From contig NW_022145597.1 of NCBI RefSeq assembly GCF_000002235.5, forward strand, positions 26,180,423 to 26,244,422: a DNA stretch of 64,000 nt, written 5' to 3'. This document shows positions 50,084 through 62,480 of this stretch, one piece after another. The notes beneath the pieces were generated by a model. The model worked only from the letters and a program-made list of their open reading frames with translations. It was not told the origin of the DNA and searched no databases. A program made the translations under genes and the position numbers. How positions within the stretch are numbered: the stretch's first letter is position 1; each line of letters begins with the position of its first letter. This DNA comes from Strongylocentrotus purpuratus (Eukaryota; Echinodermata; Echinoidea; Camarodonta; Strongylocentrotidae).

Positions 50084-50585
50084 AGGTAATACAAAGTTTT
50101 GGTGTGGGGTCATGAATTTGGTTCAAATGAACATATTGGAAGCATATGCGATCCTACAATATTCAGTGATCGTTGTCGCGGTTGAAATCGAGTCTAAAGT
50201 TATGAAATTGTTAATAATAAACTCTTTATGTTGTATAGCTCCCTCTCAAGGTCAAGATATTAATTAAACTATAAAACATTGCTTCTTGACTAAAATAGAC
50301 CGATTGGCTATTCCCATTTGGAAAGTATATATCAGAATGACATATTCCAAGATTTTCATGGTTACAGCTTCCATTGTACGGCCGTAGGCGCTATTTGAAA
50401 GTTATCAAAATTTACCGGGAGCACCGGTAAACCTTTATATTAAATTTTTCTCAAACGCAGAAGTGTTTTAGGGGCTAAATTTTCTAGTGTGTACAAACCA
50501 TCTACAGAGGGATCTAAATATATCAAAATTGTAAAGAATCACTATCCACCCAATTTTCAAAATTTCCCAAAACTTTGTATTACCT
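50084..50585. mobile_element. 502-bp MITE flanked by TTAA
   Basis: AGGTAATACAAAGTTTTGG at the left, its exact reverse complement at the right. TTAA on both sides (50080-50083, 50586-50589), as expected for Kolobok- or piggyBac-type target duplication. No transposase frame. Confidence 0.8.
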
Positions 50586-51387
50586 TTAAGATTGACTTTC
50601 TTGCCTCTACATTTAGTTAAGGTACCTAAATGAAATTCCTCCGCCGACAAAAAAAATGATTCCAATAGAAAGACAATATTTAGAACCCTGCCCAAATCCA
50701 AGCATGGACCAAACTTAGCATTGAGTAGCACAGAACTTGTAAACATTAACACGACAGGACCAGCAAACTACTTCTTCACAAGAAATGTTTTAATGCATTA
50801 TTGTCACTTGATACAAATACAATAGGCTATACAAATCACAAAGTCAAAATAATGTATGAATGATAATAACCACTTATGATCACATTAATTTAAAGTTTCC
50901 AGAACAGTGAAATTTGTGAGATATTTTCTTGAACTATGTCTATTTTGTTTAAGTTCCTATCAGTATGCTATTATGAGTTTTTACACTGCACAAAATCTAG
51001 CTTACGAGTTTCACAATATGGTATTTTCAAGCCTATAATTTTCAAAACATTTCTTTAGACTGTAATGCACTGTTTCATAGGCTTCTTACACTTCAATAAA
51101 TAGATATGGCAAAATTGGCAATGAATACAAAATACCTGAAAAAAGGTTATAATATTTCTTGTAAAAAGTATAGCACAAAATGATTGACACTGTCATGCAT
51201 TTTTGCCTATAAGGCATATTTTTTCTCTGTTCTTGTACTCTAGGTTGAACCATCTTGTTGTCCTCTGTTATGGAGGGGGAATATTAGGTGTTGGAATGCA
51301 CTTCAATAAATATTTAAAGCTCAAAGCACCTTTTGAAACATTTTGAATAACATCGTACTACAATATGGACTGCACATGATGGAGCTA
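50586..51387. other. No gene recognised
   Basis: AT-rich intergenic sequence without clear repeats. Confidence 0.35.
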
Positions 51388-51544
51388 CAGTCAAACCTGC
51401 TTTAGTGACCACCTGTCTACAAAGGCCACATTTTTTGGTTTCCCTTGAAAATGGTTTCTCATTGAAACATGTATTAAAAGAACCTGTCTACAAGGAACAC
51501 TTTTTATTTTTCCCTTGGGCGGCCGCTATAGACAGGTTTGACTG
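51388..51544. mobile_element. 157-bp Tc1/mariner-type MITE, TA-flanked
   Basis: Starts CAGTCAAACCTG, ends CAGGTTTGACTG, with TA on both sides (51386-87, 51545-46). Diverged copy at 24505-24684. The TA duplication and TIR form fit Tc1/mariner; the superfamily is inference. Confidence 0.8.
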
Positions 51545-51939
51545 TATAATGATAACTATCTAATTCATGTAAGTATGAACTAAAACTACAACATGATTTA
51601 TTTCTCATATGGCACCAGCCTATCAACATACTCTTTGTTTTGATAACTATAAATCTATTCATGTTATTGAAAATAAATATTTTGGGGTTTCTTCTTAGGG
51701 TTCATCTTTCCTCTGGTTTTCTATGGAAAAGAGAATAATATCCGCATACACTACTTCACATTCTTTTTCAGGATTTATTATTCAGTATTACATTTCTAAC
51801 AATATATAATAAATGTATCCCCATAATTTTTATTGAGCTTGACTATCAGATCTGGGAGAGGGGGTTCCCCCAAAAAATAAGTTAAACATTTCTTTAGTAT
51901 GTTTCTTTAGTATTTCTCACTTTTTCTTCCTTTTTCTTC

Positions 51940-52012
51940 CTTCTTTCTCTTGCGCTTAGAAACATTGTATTAAGCGCATTATAAATGTAATGTATTATTA
52001 TTATTATTATTA
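51940..52012 (+). mobile_element. L2-like LINE 3' tail
   Basis: GCGCTTAGAAACATTGTATT, AAGCGCATTATAAATG and (ATT)n. The GCGC-hairpin-plus-(ATT)n form is a familiar L2-type 3' end. No coding part upstream. Confidence 0.5.
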
Positions 52013-52403
52013 TCAATGCACATCAATATATGACATAAAGTAGCTATTTTTTCGATTTTAATTGGATATCATAAAATGAAGTGCCACTCTCTCAACCAAA
52101 GTCATTACCAACATGGAAGGAGGAAAAAAAACCCACAAATACAAGGAGACAATAAAAATTAGAAAGTTACTTAAAAATAAATATTTGGTCCTATCTTCAT
52201 AATCTTATTGGTTTATGCTACATTACCAAACAAAATATTTGAAATAATTTTGAGCGGTCCTGCAGAATTCGTTTGAATGGAAGTTCCTTCCTGTACTCTC
52301 AAGGTTGTGCGGTTTGATAGAGAGGGCGCTACACTTCCCAGCAGCAGAGTCGATAACTCTCAGGTAGCAACGGTTTAAAAGGTTTAACTCAATCTTTGGT
52401 CTG

Positions 52404-55400
52404 TCACCTCTTATCATAAGGCTTTGGTCTTCCGGAAGCTTTACTCTTACCAGTATTAGTCACTTGTGATTTAACCGCAGCCGATGAGACGTTTGATGTC
52501 GTTTTTGATGATGTGGTCGATGACGGCTCTGACGACGGTGATGACAATGATTGCGATGATGATGATGATTTAGTCTCTACCTGTTCTGTTTTTGATGAGT
52601 TTGAGTCTAATGTTGATGACGATGTCTCTGAACTTGTTACTGCTGTTGACACGCTGGAGGTAGATGGAGGGGGTTCCAAAGGGAGTGACATCAGGCTTGG
52701 TAAACACTTCTGGATGATCTCCTTGGGTTGTTCAGGTTTCTTTGTAGCATAGACCGGGACTGGCTTGAAGGTGGCTTTGGAAGTTGATCTGTCCATCTCT
52801 CTCAGTTTTCCCTCAATCGCTCTGATCTGTGACTCAACACTGTACAAAGAGTAGGGAGGAAATTCAGATATTACTTCATTTTGTCAGAAATAGACAAATA
52901 TGAAGTTTCTTGTGCATCATGCTTTTAAAGGCGAGGTATTCGACTTACACTACCTCAGGTTTACGTATATTGCTATCTTTTGCTCACAATGTCCCATTTT
53001 GTTGACAGCCATGTCCCATAATGCATCACCAACTGCACATGGTGCATATGATAGTTGGGTCCAGGAATCGGAAGTTGGTCTATGTTCGCCTTAAAAGATG
53101 GCTCATTTGAAATACATTATAGCAGTGGTAGCAATGTTGGTACAAAACCCTGGTTTTAAACATAAATATTGATCAATTAGATACAGAAAATATTAGAATA
53201 CCATGGCTTATTTTAGTAGACAAATATGCTTATAATAAATGATTGTACAGATTTATGGACAAATTCAAAATGAGGACAACTTGTAAAATCACTGCATAAT
53301 ACCCAGTAAGGAGGGATTTTCACTTTCATAGTAAATTTAATAAATGATACAGATACATGTACATGGTACTATCATAAACACATTAGCTCTGAATCAATAC
53401 ATGTTACTCCCATTACATTAGACTGCAAAATATAATCAAATATCAAGGTATGATACATTGATTTACAGATGAAAGATCTCAATCAAATAGTTGTTGTTCG
53501 CAAGCATTTTGTTAATGTGTCTTTTAGAGCAAAGGAGGGAAATCCCATATTTTGTTATCTGATACAAAAAGAAAACCAAAGAGCAAACAAAATACAGACC
53601 AAATTATACACAAAATTTGATCTGAAAACTACATGAACGGTATTGTATACCCTGGGCTACCAACCCAGACTACTACCCCAATAAAGGTACCCCCCCCCCC
53701 TCCCTCCCTCCCTGTACAATCTTTCGACAACAACACAACTTGTCACAGCTACCGATGATTGGTCATCCTCTCTTCAATCTAGAGGCCAAACTGATATCGT
53801 CTTTCTCGACTTCCAAAAAGCGTTCGATCGCTTACCACATCCACACCTTAGATCCAAACTACATTACTACGGAATCAGGGGAGACTCTCTCTGCTGGACT
53901 ATGTCACTCCTAGCGAATAGACATCAAGCTGTCGTCGTCAATGGTGCTCGCTCAGCATGGATGCCTGTTACTTCAGGAGTACCGCAGGGTTCTGTCATCG
54001 GCCCCGTACTTTTCCTGCTGTACATCAATGACATCAAACTCAACATCAAGTCCACAATGCGTCTATTTGCAGATGACAGTGTCATCTATCGGCGTATCAA
54101 CTCTCCCTCTGACACTCATATACTGCAAGAAGATCTCCATGTTCTTGCAGACTGGTCTACTAAATGGCTGATGGGATTCAACATCAAGAAGTGTGCTACA
54201 TTGTCAATCACAAACAAGAAGCACCCCGTCACAGTGGACTACACCCTACTAAATGAGTCAATTCCTCGAGTAAAACAATACAAGTATCTTGGTGTCACGA
54301 TTACCCATGACCTTAAATGGAACACCCAATGTAAACTCACCACCCAGAAAGACAATAGAACCCTTGGTCTCCTCCGCAGAACTCTATCACCGTGCACCAA
54401 GAACATCAAATCCAAAGCCTACACAATGCTTGTTCGTCCTCAACTTGAGTATGGCAGTGAAGCTTGGAACCCTCGGACTCTGACATCAATACAAAGTCTT
54501 GAGAAAGTACAGCGAGCTGCCGCCCGTTTTGTATACCAAGACTACCGGAGAATAACATCAGTCACAGCACTTGTCAACTAACTGGGATGGGATACCCTTC
54601 ACAACCGCAGGCTTCTTGCACAGTCCACTTTGTTTTACAAGATGCACCATCATCAACTCAACATGCCTTTTCCCACTCACATTATCCCAGCTACATATCT
54701 GGGCAGAAATGATCACCCTCTAAAGTATGCAGTACCCCCAGCTTCCATTGATAGCTTTAAGTTCTCCTTCTATCCTCGCACCATCTGGACGTGGAACCAC
54801 CTATCAGCTGCTGCGGTAACATCTCCAACAGTGACCATCTTCCAGGAGGCTGCTCCACCCATCATCAGAGCGTTGCCTCCTCCTGTTGGGTCCAAGCTAC
54901 TGTAGACTCCATGTCTCGGTTTTTACTTGCACGTCCACCGTTTTATTGTAAATAATAGACATCATTCACTGTTTTTAATTACTTCATGCACTGTCACTAT
55001 GCCAGCACGTTGCACGGACATCCCAGTTTAGCTGTATGATAGCTGCCATCGGGATTATCTCTAAAAGTAACAAGTAACTACTCCCTCTGACATTTACCCA
55101 ACAGACAACTACACCCAAAGGGGTGATGGAGGTACTTTCAAAAAGGGGTCTGGCAGTGTAGGCAGGGGGTTGGGTGGGGATGGTAATTATCAAATGGAAG
55201 GGGGCAGTTGTCCTACAGTAACAACGGTAATTGTAATGAGAGGAATTCTAGGGGGTAGATGTCTGGAACCGGTTTTCAGGGGTGATAGTCTGAAGGAAAT
55301 TGTCCAGGGGGTGTTTCACAAAGATCTTAAGTCAAACTTAACTTTAAGTTGAACTTGAGCGAAAATTGAAGTATTTTAGACTTTTTATAAATTCCACATC

Positions 55401-58400
55401 AAGACCATGAAAAATCCTTGGTAATAGAAAATATGAAAGATTTGAATCAAAATTTTATGCCTTTTGAAATACTTTTACAAAATATTTTCAATGATGCTAA
55501 CGGCTTTCCATAAGTGCTAAGTCCAACTTAGAGATAAGTTCAACTTAGGATCTTTTTAAACACCCCCCAGAGAGGGTAAAATGGATTTCATCAAATACAG
55601 ACATACTGAATGTTTTTGTCTTGCACTCATCTGAGTATAACGTAAAAATGAGCAGAAATCCGAAATAAAACGATATGAAGCTAAAGAGAGTGAAAATAAT
55701 GGGCTTTGTTTGATGCCTTATTACAATAAAAACGAACTAGGCATGTCCTATTTTGGCTTCCTGTTCATTCTTGTGACATACTCTGATTAGTGCAAGTTGA
55801 AAAGCTTTAGTATGTCTGTATGATATTCTTGATTATGTAGAACCAAAATAAACCTCATAATACCTTGAATTGACAGGCTTCTTCTTTGCAGTTGGTTCCT
55901 CTGGTACCTTTGTAGACTGACCCCCGAAGCTACTTGGGATTTTATCGGGATGTAAGTTGATCTCTGGTTTCTCAAGGGGGACAGGTTCATTTGGAGCCTA
56001 CAAAGAAGAGGAGACAAATGGAAAGATCAGCAATACATATTTTTCCTCCTCTTACATGTTACATGTTTGAGACTGTGGACCCTTTAAAGGGCAATCCTAC
56101 CTTTGTAATATTTCATTTGTATGAGAGCAAGAAAATATGAGAAACAGAAAATTTGCGAAAGTTAAAAAGTAAAATGGACTAATAATAAGTTGCATAAATG
56201 TTTGAAATCTGAGATCACTAAATCAATGCAAATCTCAAATTGGTAATTTGGTCAATGGATTGTGACAAAGACATGGACAACTCTCCCGTCTGTCATGTAA
56301 AAAAATATAGGTCATTTCTGTTTTTCTCTTAAGTGCCTTCTCCCCTCCATTGGGGCACTAATAATATATTATCATGTTAAAATAGGTCCTCTAAAGAATA
56401 ATAACCCTCCTGAATCACACATTGTAGTCATTTTGTGTTGGAACAAATGAGAAAGTTGTCCAAAACTATGTCAAAGTGAGATTAGTGATGCAGCCAAATG
56501 GAGGTTACCACAACTTTCAAAAAATCATAACTTTCTTATTGTTTGTCTGATTTTATTTAAACTTTCACTAGTCTGCTTCTCTGAATTTTCTGCTTTCTTT
56601 TAGAGTATTTGTTTATTACGATTGAATATTTCTTTAATTTGCCATTAACACAAGTTTAAGTTACTGGTACATCGTTGGTTTGTATGCAGAGCTCATATGT
56701 GTACTGTACATGATGATTTATTACATGTAGAATGAATCTTATTATTTCAAAATCTTACTTTTGTAAACATTTTATAGTCATTATAAACAAATATAGATCT
56801 GTCGCCTTTTAAGTTAACATGATCTGATGTCAATGCACTGCAACCTGTACAGGATCTTGGGAAGAAATTCCTACAAATGTGGAAAATGGTGTGGAAAATC
56901 GACAAAGATACAGGCTAGTATTTTTGTGTGTGTCCTTTTGGCATTTTATTCCTCGGGAAGTGGTATGATGCAAGTGAAGTATTACCTTTATATGTGAATG
57001 AGCCCATTTTACAGCAAGTTTCTTTCCAAGAGCTAGTTTACCATCCAAGGCATGGAGGGCATGTACTGCATCCTGAAACAAAAACAAAATTACATCATGG
57101 TCAACGTTAATCAGTATGACTGAAAATGAAGGACATAATATATATTGCAATATCTGTATGAACATAGGGAAGTTTAAAAGCAATACCGGTATATGACATT
57201 TTAGAGGCAGTTACACATTATCCCATACAATGTACCGGTAAGCATTAACAATAAAATTATGTATACACTTTTTCTTTTTAAATCAACAATTTAATTCCAG
57301 CATTTCACTCAAAAGAGCATTTATCAAATGCATTCAGGTACTGTAAAGCTAAAATTAACCTTTTTACAAAAGACATACAAATGTGCTTTTCAAACCGTTT
57401 TGTAACAGAGCTGTGCATTACAAAGTGACTAAATTTTGACTCATAATATCACAGCAATTACAACAAAAGATGATTAAAACAACAGCTCAGCTGTACAAGT
57501 AAAATGTTACTGAACATATAAAACACATCTAACATGATGAATTGTGCTAAACTTATTGCTTTTATACAATGCAGATATAGTGAAACTACTATGATCATTC
57601 TGTCACAGAAAGATTAGAATTACCGTTCTATTTTCAAAGCTTGCAAAACAGTAGCCCCTTGGTTTCCCTTGGTTCGGTCCTGATTTGTGAAATAGGAAGT
57701 CAAACTGCTCAATCTTTCCATACCTCTGCAACAATTTCAGCAAGGTGAATCTGCAAAAATAAATAACAAAACAAAACTAATAAAGGAGAGGCTATTTGTA
57801 CATGTTTTTGCAATTTGGTTTGGCATTTTGCAAGTCACATAATCTAGTCTTCTAGATATGATTATGACTATTTGTCTGTAATCTATACGATATCAAAATA
57901 CATGAGAATCTATTTTCTAATTGCAATTTATCCCGATTTATCAATATCATACTCATACTAGAAATTTGCAAAAAATATAGACCCTACTAGAGTAAAGGAC
58001 CGTCACCGTCGACAGTTTTTCGGCCGGTCCGTTGGATGCATGGTAACATGCCTTTAAAATACATCGCACAATAGTATATCACATATCCCACACATACCAT
58101 AACATGCCAGAGTCACTGAAGAACCACATTTACCCACTACCCGAATCTGAAAAATCTAGTATCTTACACGTGTCTGTAAGGAATATGGGTACCATAAAAT
58201 GAGCTTTATTTCGAAAATTTTCAGATTTAGAGCCCGATTTTGTGTGAGTCGCAAGCTCAAAAGTATCTCATTGCATGTATTAAATCAATGCAGCCGGACA
58301 CCGCAGAGCACACACGATATCTCTGTCTAATTCAGATTCCAATTGCCGATCACTGCAGAGATAGTTTTCGGCATGGCGAGCTGTGGGATACCTGCTCCGC

Positions 58401-61400
58401 CCGCTAGTGCTATAGATCAGCTGGGGATCGCTAGGCGCTAGGTAGACCAAAAACTTCAGTCTCTCTAATCGTCGGTTGTTCCACTGAGACTACGTCTGGC
58501 TCCACTAGACCTCCGATTATAGAGACTGAAGTATGGCCTATCGGGACTGTACGGGACTGTACGGAACAAATGGTTCGGTTCGACCGGACCGCGATGAATG
58601 AGATATGCAACGAGATTTTCACTCTTTACATCCTCATAACTGCTGCAATTATAATAAAAATTAAAAATAACATATATATAGCTTATTTGACTTACGATAG
58701 CTTGCTCATTTAGATCCTAAATTAATGATTAATCCGAGAAAGTCTCGTCGTCAACATTATCCGTCTTGGTTTTAGTTGATTAATATTCATTTTTTCTTTT
58801 CAAATGTCCAATAGCTACCGTAGCTACGTACGAGTCAGCCCGGCTTGACCAACGAACTCCCACGAAACGAGTGCTCTGATTGGCCATTGGCTATGTTTTG
58901 GTAGGTTGAACCGGAAATATATCAGCCGCCGGGTAATAGTTTGAATGCATGAACGTACTGCTTCACGGTTCAGAGATAAAATTGGATAACTCATAATAAG
59001 TAAGTCCGTAAATTTCACATTCTATAATAGGTTAGCAAATTTTGAAAACTGTAATTAGGAGGTACATGTATATATACCGACCTAATTTACATCTGATTTA
59101 GAAATCAGAAAATAAGATCTAAATAAAGAAAATCGGGGAGAAAATGTTTTGAACGAAAAGATGTACATCGGTGGCTCTAACCACCCCCACGGTACGAGAT
59201 CCCTGGGTTACCGTCTGTATTTGGGAATGTCAACAAATGTTAGTTTTATAAAAGAAATGACCAAATCAGACGGTTATTTCTGTCTAGGCGCTAGGCAGAT
59301 AACTGTCAAAACAGTGAAAATTGAAATGAATATTGTCATGGCAATTCAAGATTTTTTTTTCTGGGATTCTTTTTTTTATTAAATAATAGTAACATTTGCT
59401 TTATGATTTGAACAAGAAATGATAATAAATAGGAAGTAAAGAGTCCAAAAAATAGGAGTTTGTCTGAACTTGACCGGAAACCCCCTCCTTTGGCTTTACT
59501 TTAGGCTTTAAAGTCTAGATCTAGATTAGACCGAAAGCTTCAGTCTCTATACCGTCGGTTGTTCCACTGAGACTACGTCTGGCTCCACTAGACCTCCGGT
59601 TATAGATACAGAACGATCGCCTATGCCAGCCTATGTTGAAGATATCACGGCTAGATTTTAGCTGTTAGGCCCCTCCCACAAACATGACAAACTTGCCACG
59701 GCCGTTTTGTTATGCCCCCAAAATCCCCCAAAATGTCATTCTACCTCGTGCATATCCAATTTTACATTAGGCCTAGGCTATAATACATCGGTTCCACTTA
59801 CTAACTTGATGGAAATAATCCGTTTAATGGTCCCTTTTAAGGAAATTATGGGTCAAAATCGACATCCATGTTGAAAATCTTGCAAGCCGTGTTAAACTCT
59901 CGCTGCCGTCAATCTCATCCCTTCTAGTCTACGCCGAAGGCAAAATGATTATGAAGGAAAAACTGTGCGCCATCTACATGTTCGTAATGGCGTTATCACA
60001 GTTTTTCCTTCATAATCATTTTGCCTTCGGCGTAGACTAGAAGGGATGAGATTGACGGCAGCGAGAGTTTAACACGGCTTGCAAGATTTTCAACATGGAT
60101 GTCGATTTTGACCCATAATTTCCTTAAAAGGGACCATTAAACGGATTATTTCCATCAAGTAAGTAAGTGGAACCGATGTATTATAGCCTAGGCCTAATGT
60201 AAAATTGGATATGCACGAGGTAAAATGACATTTTGGGGGATTTTGGGGGCATAACAATACGGCCGTGGCAAGTTTGTCATGTTTGTGGGAGGGGCCTAAC
60301 GGCTAAAATCTAGCCGTGATATCTTCAACATAGGCTGGCATAGGCGATCGTTCAGTCTCTATAACCGGAGGTCTAGTGGAGCCAGACGTAGTCTCAGTGG
60401 AACAACCGACGGCATAGAGACTGAAGCTTTCGGTCTAGATCTAGAATCTAGTCTAGATCTAGAAATCTGGGGGCCGTTTCTCGAAACCAACTCCATGACA
60501 GTCATATCTTTGTCGGCGACCTACGGAGATGTCATGAAGCGGATAAACCGTTTCACAAAGCCATGACAGACATGATATCGATATATCGCGATACTAGCAG
60601 CTCAAGAACATAGTCTTTGTCACGATCCATTTGATTTACCAAGAATAACCCAAAACAAGTTTTGGGGCTAAAATTGTTCAAAAAGAAATATATACATATA
60701 AATTCTCCTAAAATAAATAATAAATAGTGTCATTATCATATTTACATCATCAAACGATTTGCATATTTCTGTAAAGATTCTTAAATTGAAGAAAAACCGG
60801 TGAGTGTTTTTTTTTTCGACAGTCGAATCAAAAGTTAGTTGAAGGATACCGTAATGTGATAGTTTATCAATACGTACTTTTTTGTTTATTGTGACGAGGA
60901 ATTTTAGGCTAAATGTCTTTTCTCAGCCAGTTTTTATTCTAGAGTCTCATAAATACTCGTTATATAATTGATTTGATATTGAAAATATAATTTGGAAGAA
61001 GTAATTAGAGAGGGAATAATAATGCACATAGGCCCCAAAGGTATGACGGTATCCTAAGAAAAGACTATGGATCGACTATGGAAAACGGTGTGTAACATTC
61101 TTACCTCTCTTATTTATATGTTATAGTTTAATGATTTGTGATTTAATGTTTATATTCAGCTTTTTAAAGTTTCTGTATAATTTGTATTCTCACTTTTGTA
61201 CATTTGCATTTCGCATCCCAGAGAATTACGTACCGAACTCGTCTATATTTTTCTCAAAATGATAGTGAAACTAATCGTCCATTTCGCGGCCCATGGAATG
61301 GCAACGAACTGACTTGTGATGGCGCTTTACAGCAATTAAAAAGATATGACAGGTTCGGAGCAGTGACAACTCGCTTGTCGCGGAAGTTGTCGCTCATCTT

Positions 61401-61788
61401 GGCAAAGACGGCTTCGTGAAACACTTAGCTGACAAGTTGCGTGACAGTGGCGAGATGTCGTTGATCTTGTAGTTATGACGGTTTCGAGAAACGGCCCCCT
61501 ACTCTCTAAAAGTAAAACTCTACTGATTGCCCAAAAATGTTAAGGTAACCTTATATTTCATCACAGTAAAATCTTTTAAAATAAAATCTACCAAAGAAAT
61601 ATTTATGACGTTTGATAGTTCATTAGTTCATTATTTTTTCGATGGCAAATTCTCAGAGCACTGCAATACACAACACAAATTTACTAACACGGTTCTGAAC
61701 ATGTGGGACACCATTAACAAAAATCTTACTCAGTTATCCTTTCATCTAGGTTCCCAATCCACAGTCTCCGACCTCCAGTGTCATTCAT
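52404..61788 (-). CDS. rbm18: RNA-binding protein 18 (RBM18 orthologue), complete, 5 exons
   Basis: A 280-residue nuclear-type RNA-binding protein with one RRM. Exons: 61788-61730, 57750-57624, 57072-56986, 55997-55864 and 52839-52404 (stop TGA). Phases 2,0,0,2 all agree. RNP2 is LWIGNL (9-14), RNP1 is RGYCFASF (51-58), and the RRM closes with [17 protein letters not shown] (71-87). From memory human RBM18 has [25 protein letters not shown] and NGKLALSKKLVVRWAHA, then KIKAIEAKLK, which matches QIRAIEGKL here (140-148), and both end in a short basic tail. Human RBM18 is about 190 residues; the extra length here is a Ser/Thr-rich low-complexity stretch (about 170-265). An in-frame TAA upstream fixes the start. 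RBM18's molecular role is poorly known. Intron 1 (4 kb) carries a giant palindrome, intron 4 a LINE. Confidence 0.95.
53715..54905 (+). mobile_element. CR1-like LINE ORF2 fragment with intact RT core
   Basis: Lies antisense in rbm18 intron 4. RT blocks in one frame: [56 protein letters not shown] (catalytic FADD intact), [47 protein letters not shown] at 54579-54581 interrupts the frame, where related LINEs appear to have a sense codon before LGWDTL; the frame then resumes to 54905. The 5' end is truncated at a poly-C/CCCT run (53690-53712). Endonuclease domain absent. Confidence 0.9.
55307..55568. mobile_element. MITE, same family as 36334-36646
   Basis: GGGGGTGTTTCACAAAGATC at the left; the right end is the reverse complement of GGGGGGTGTTTAAAAAGATCC. 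Inner blocks match the 36.3-kb copy in opposite orientation. In rbm18 intron 4. Confidence 0.75.
58446..58533. mobile_element. ~80-bp mini inverted-repeat element, solo copy
   Basis: ACTTCAGTCTCTCTAATCG to CGATTATAGAGACTGAAGT, inverted ends of about 20 bp. The same unit forms both tips of the 59.5-60.4 kb palindrome. In rbm18 intron 1. Confidence 0.7.
59527..60436. repeat. Giant palindrome: 441-bp arms, 29-bp loop
   Basis: Arm 59527-59967 is the reverse complement of 59997-60436. I count roughly nine mismatches, about 98% identity. Outer tips are copies of the ~80-bp CTTCAGTCTCTAT element. No reading frame of note. It sits in rbm18 intron 1, so it would be transcribed as a long hairpin. Confidence 0.95.
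60469..61499. mobile_element. 1031-bp element with 20-bp perfect inverted ends
   Basis: GGGGGCCGTTTCTCGAAACC at the left, its reverse complement at the right. Subterminal parts carry related GTCATGA/GTTGCGTGACAG motifs. No transposase frame, no clear target duplication. In rbm18 intron 1, 33 bp from the palindrome and ending about 230 bp from exon 1. Confidence 0.75.
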
Positions 61789-62189
61789 TTTGCAGAATTA
61801 TGTAAATTGATATGATCAGATTTCGAATTTCCCAAAAATTTGGTAGAATATGCTCAAATAAACGGATATTCTGTCCGATCCGCAGCTGAACACAATAGAC
61901 TGGTAGAAGTTAGCAGACAGGTAAGATAAATGTTGATCATTTTTAAAAGTGTCATCTTACGCGTTGCCAATTTGTCATAGCATAAGAAATCGAATTTATA
62001 CAAGCCAAATCTAATTAAAGTGGATCTGTAAATGTGGAAATCCCAAATCGAAGAAAATAAATAAAGTCCTCTCGAAAATGAATGTGAATTTTTGAGGGTT
62101 TCAACATTTTTACCCCCACCCCCTCTATATCCGCGGATTTTTAGGTTTGAACGTTTTGTAGATATAGCCCCTCCCTCTACGTACCGTTT

Positions 62190-62480
62190 GTCAAGGAGGA
62201 GAAGAAGAATAAGAAAAAGAAGGAGGTGGAGAAGAAGAAAAAGGAGGTGGAGAAGGTGAAAAAAGAGGAAGGAGGAGGAGCAGAAGAAGAAGAAGAAAAC
62301 CGAGAAGGAGAGGATCAAAGAAGAGGAGGAAGAGGAGAAAAAGAAAAAGAAGAATTACTGAAGAAGAAGAAGAAGAAGAAGATGAAGAAGAAGAAGAAGA
62401 AGAAGAAGAAGAAGAAGAAGAAGAAGAAGAAGAAGAAGAAGAAGAAGAAGAAGAAGAAGAAGAAGAAGGAGCAGAAGAGG
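62190..62480. repeat. (GAA)n purine tract
   Basis: About 290 bp of GAA/GGA triplets, pure GAA from about 62360 to 62468. Long Lys- or Ser-rich frames on the two strands are artefacts. Confidence 0.95.

Noticed and set aside
58369-58440. ATG-led frame as the first exon of rbm18 or a new gene
   Set aside because: It is short and on the other strand; the true first exon with LWIGNL was found at 61788-61730.
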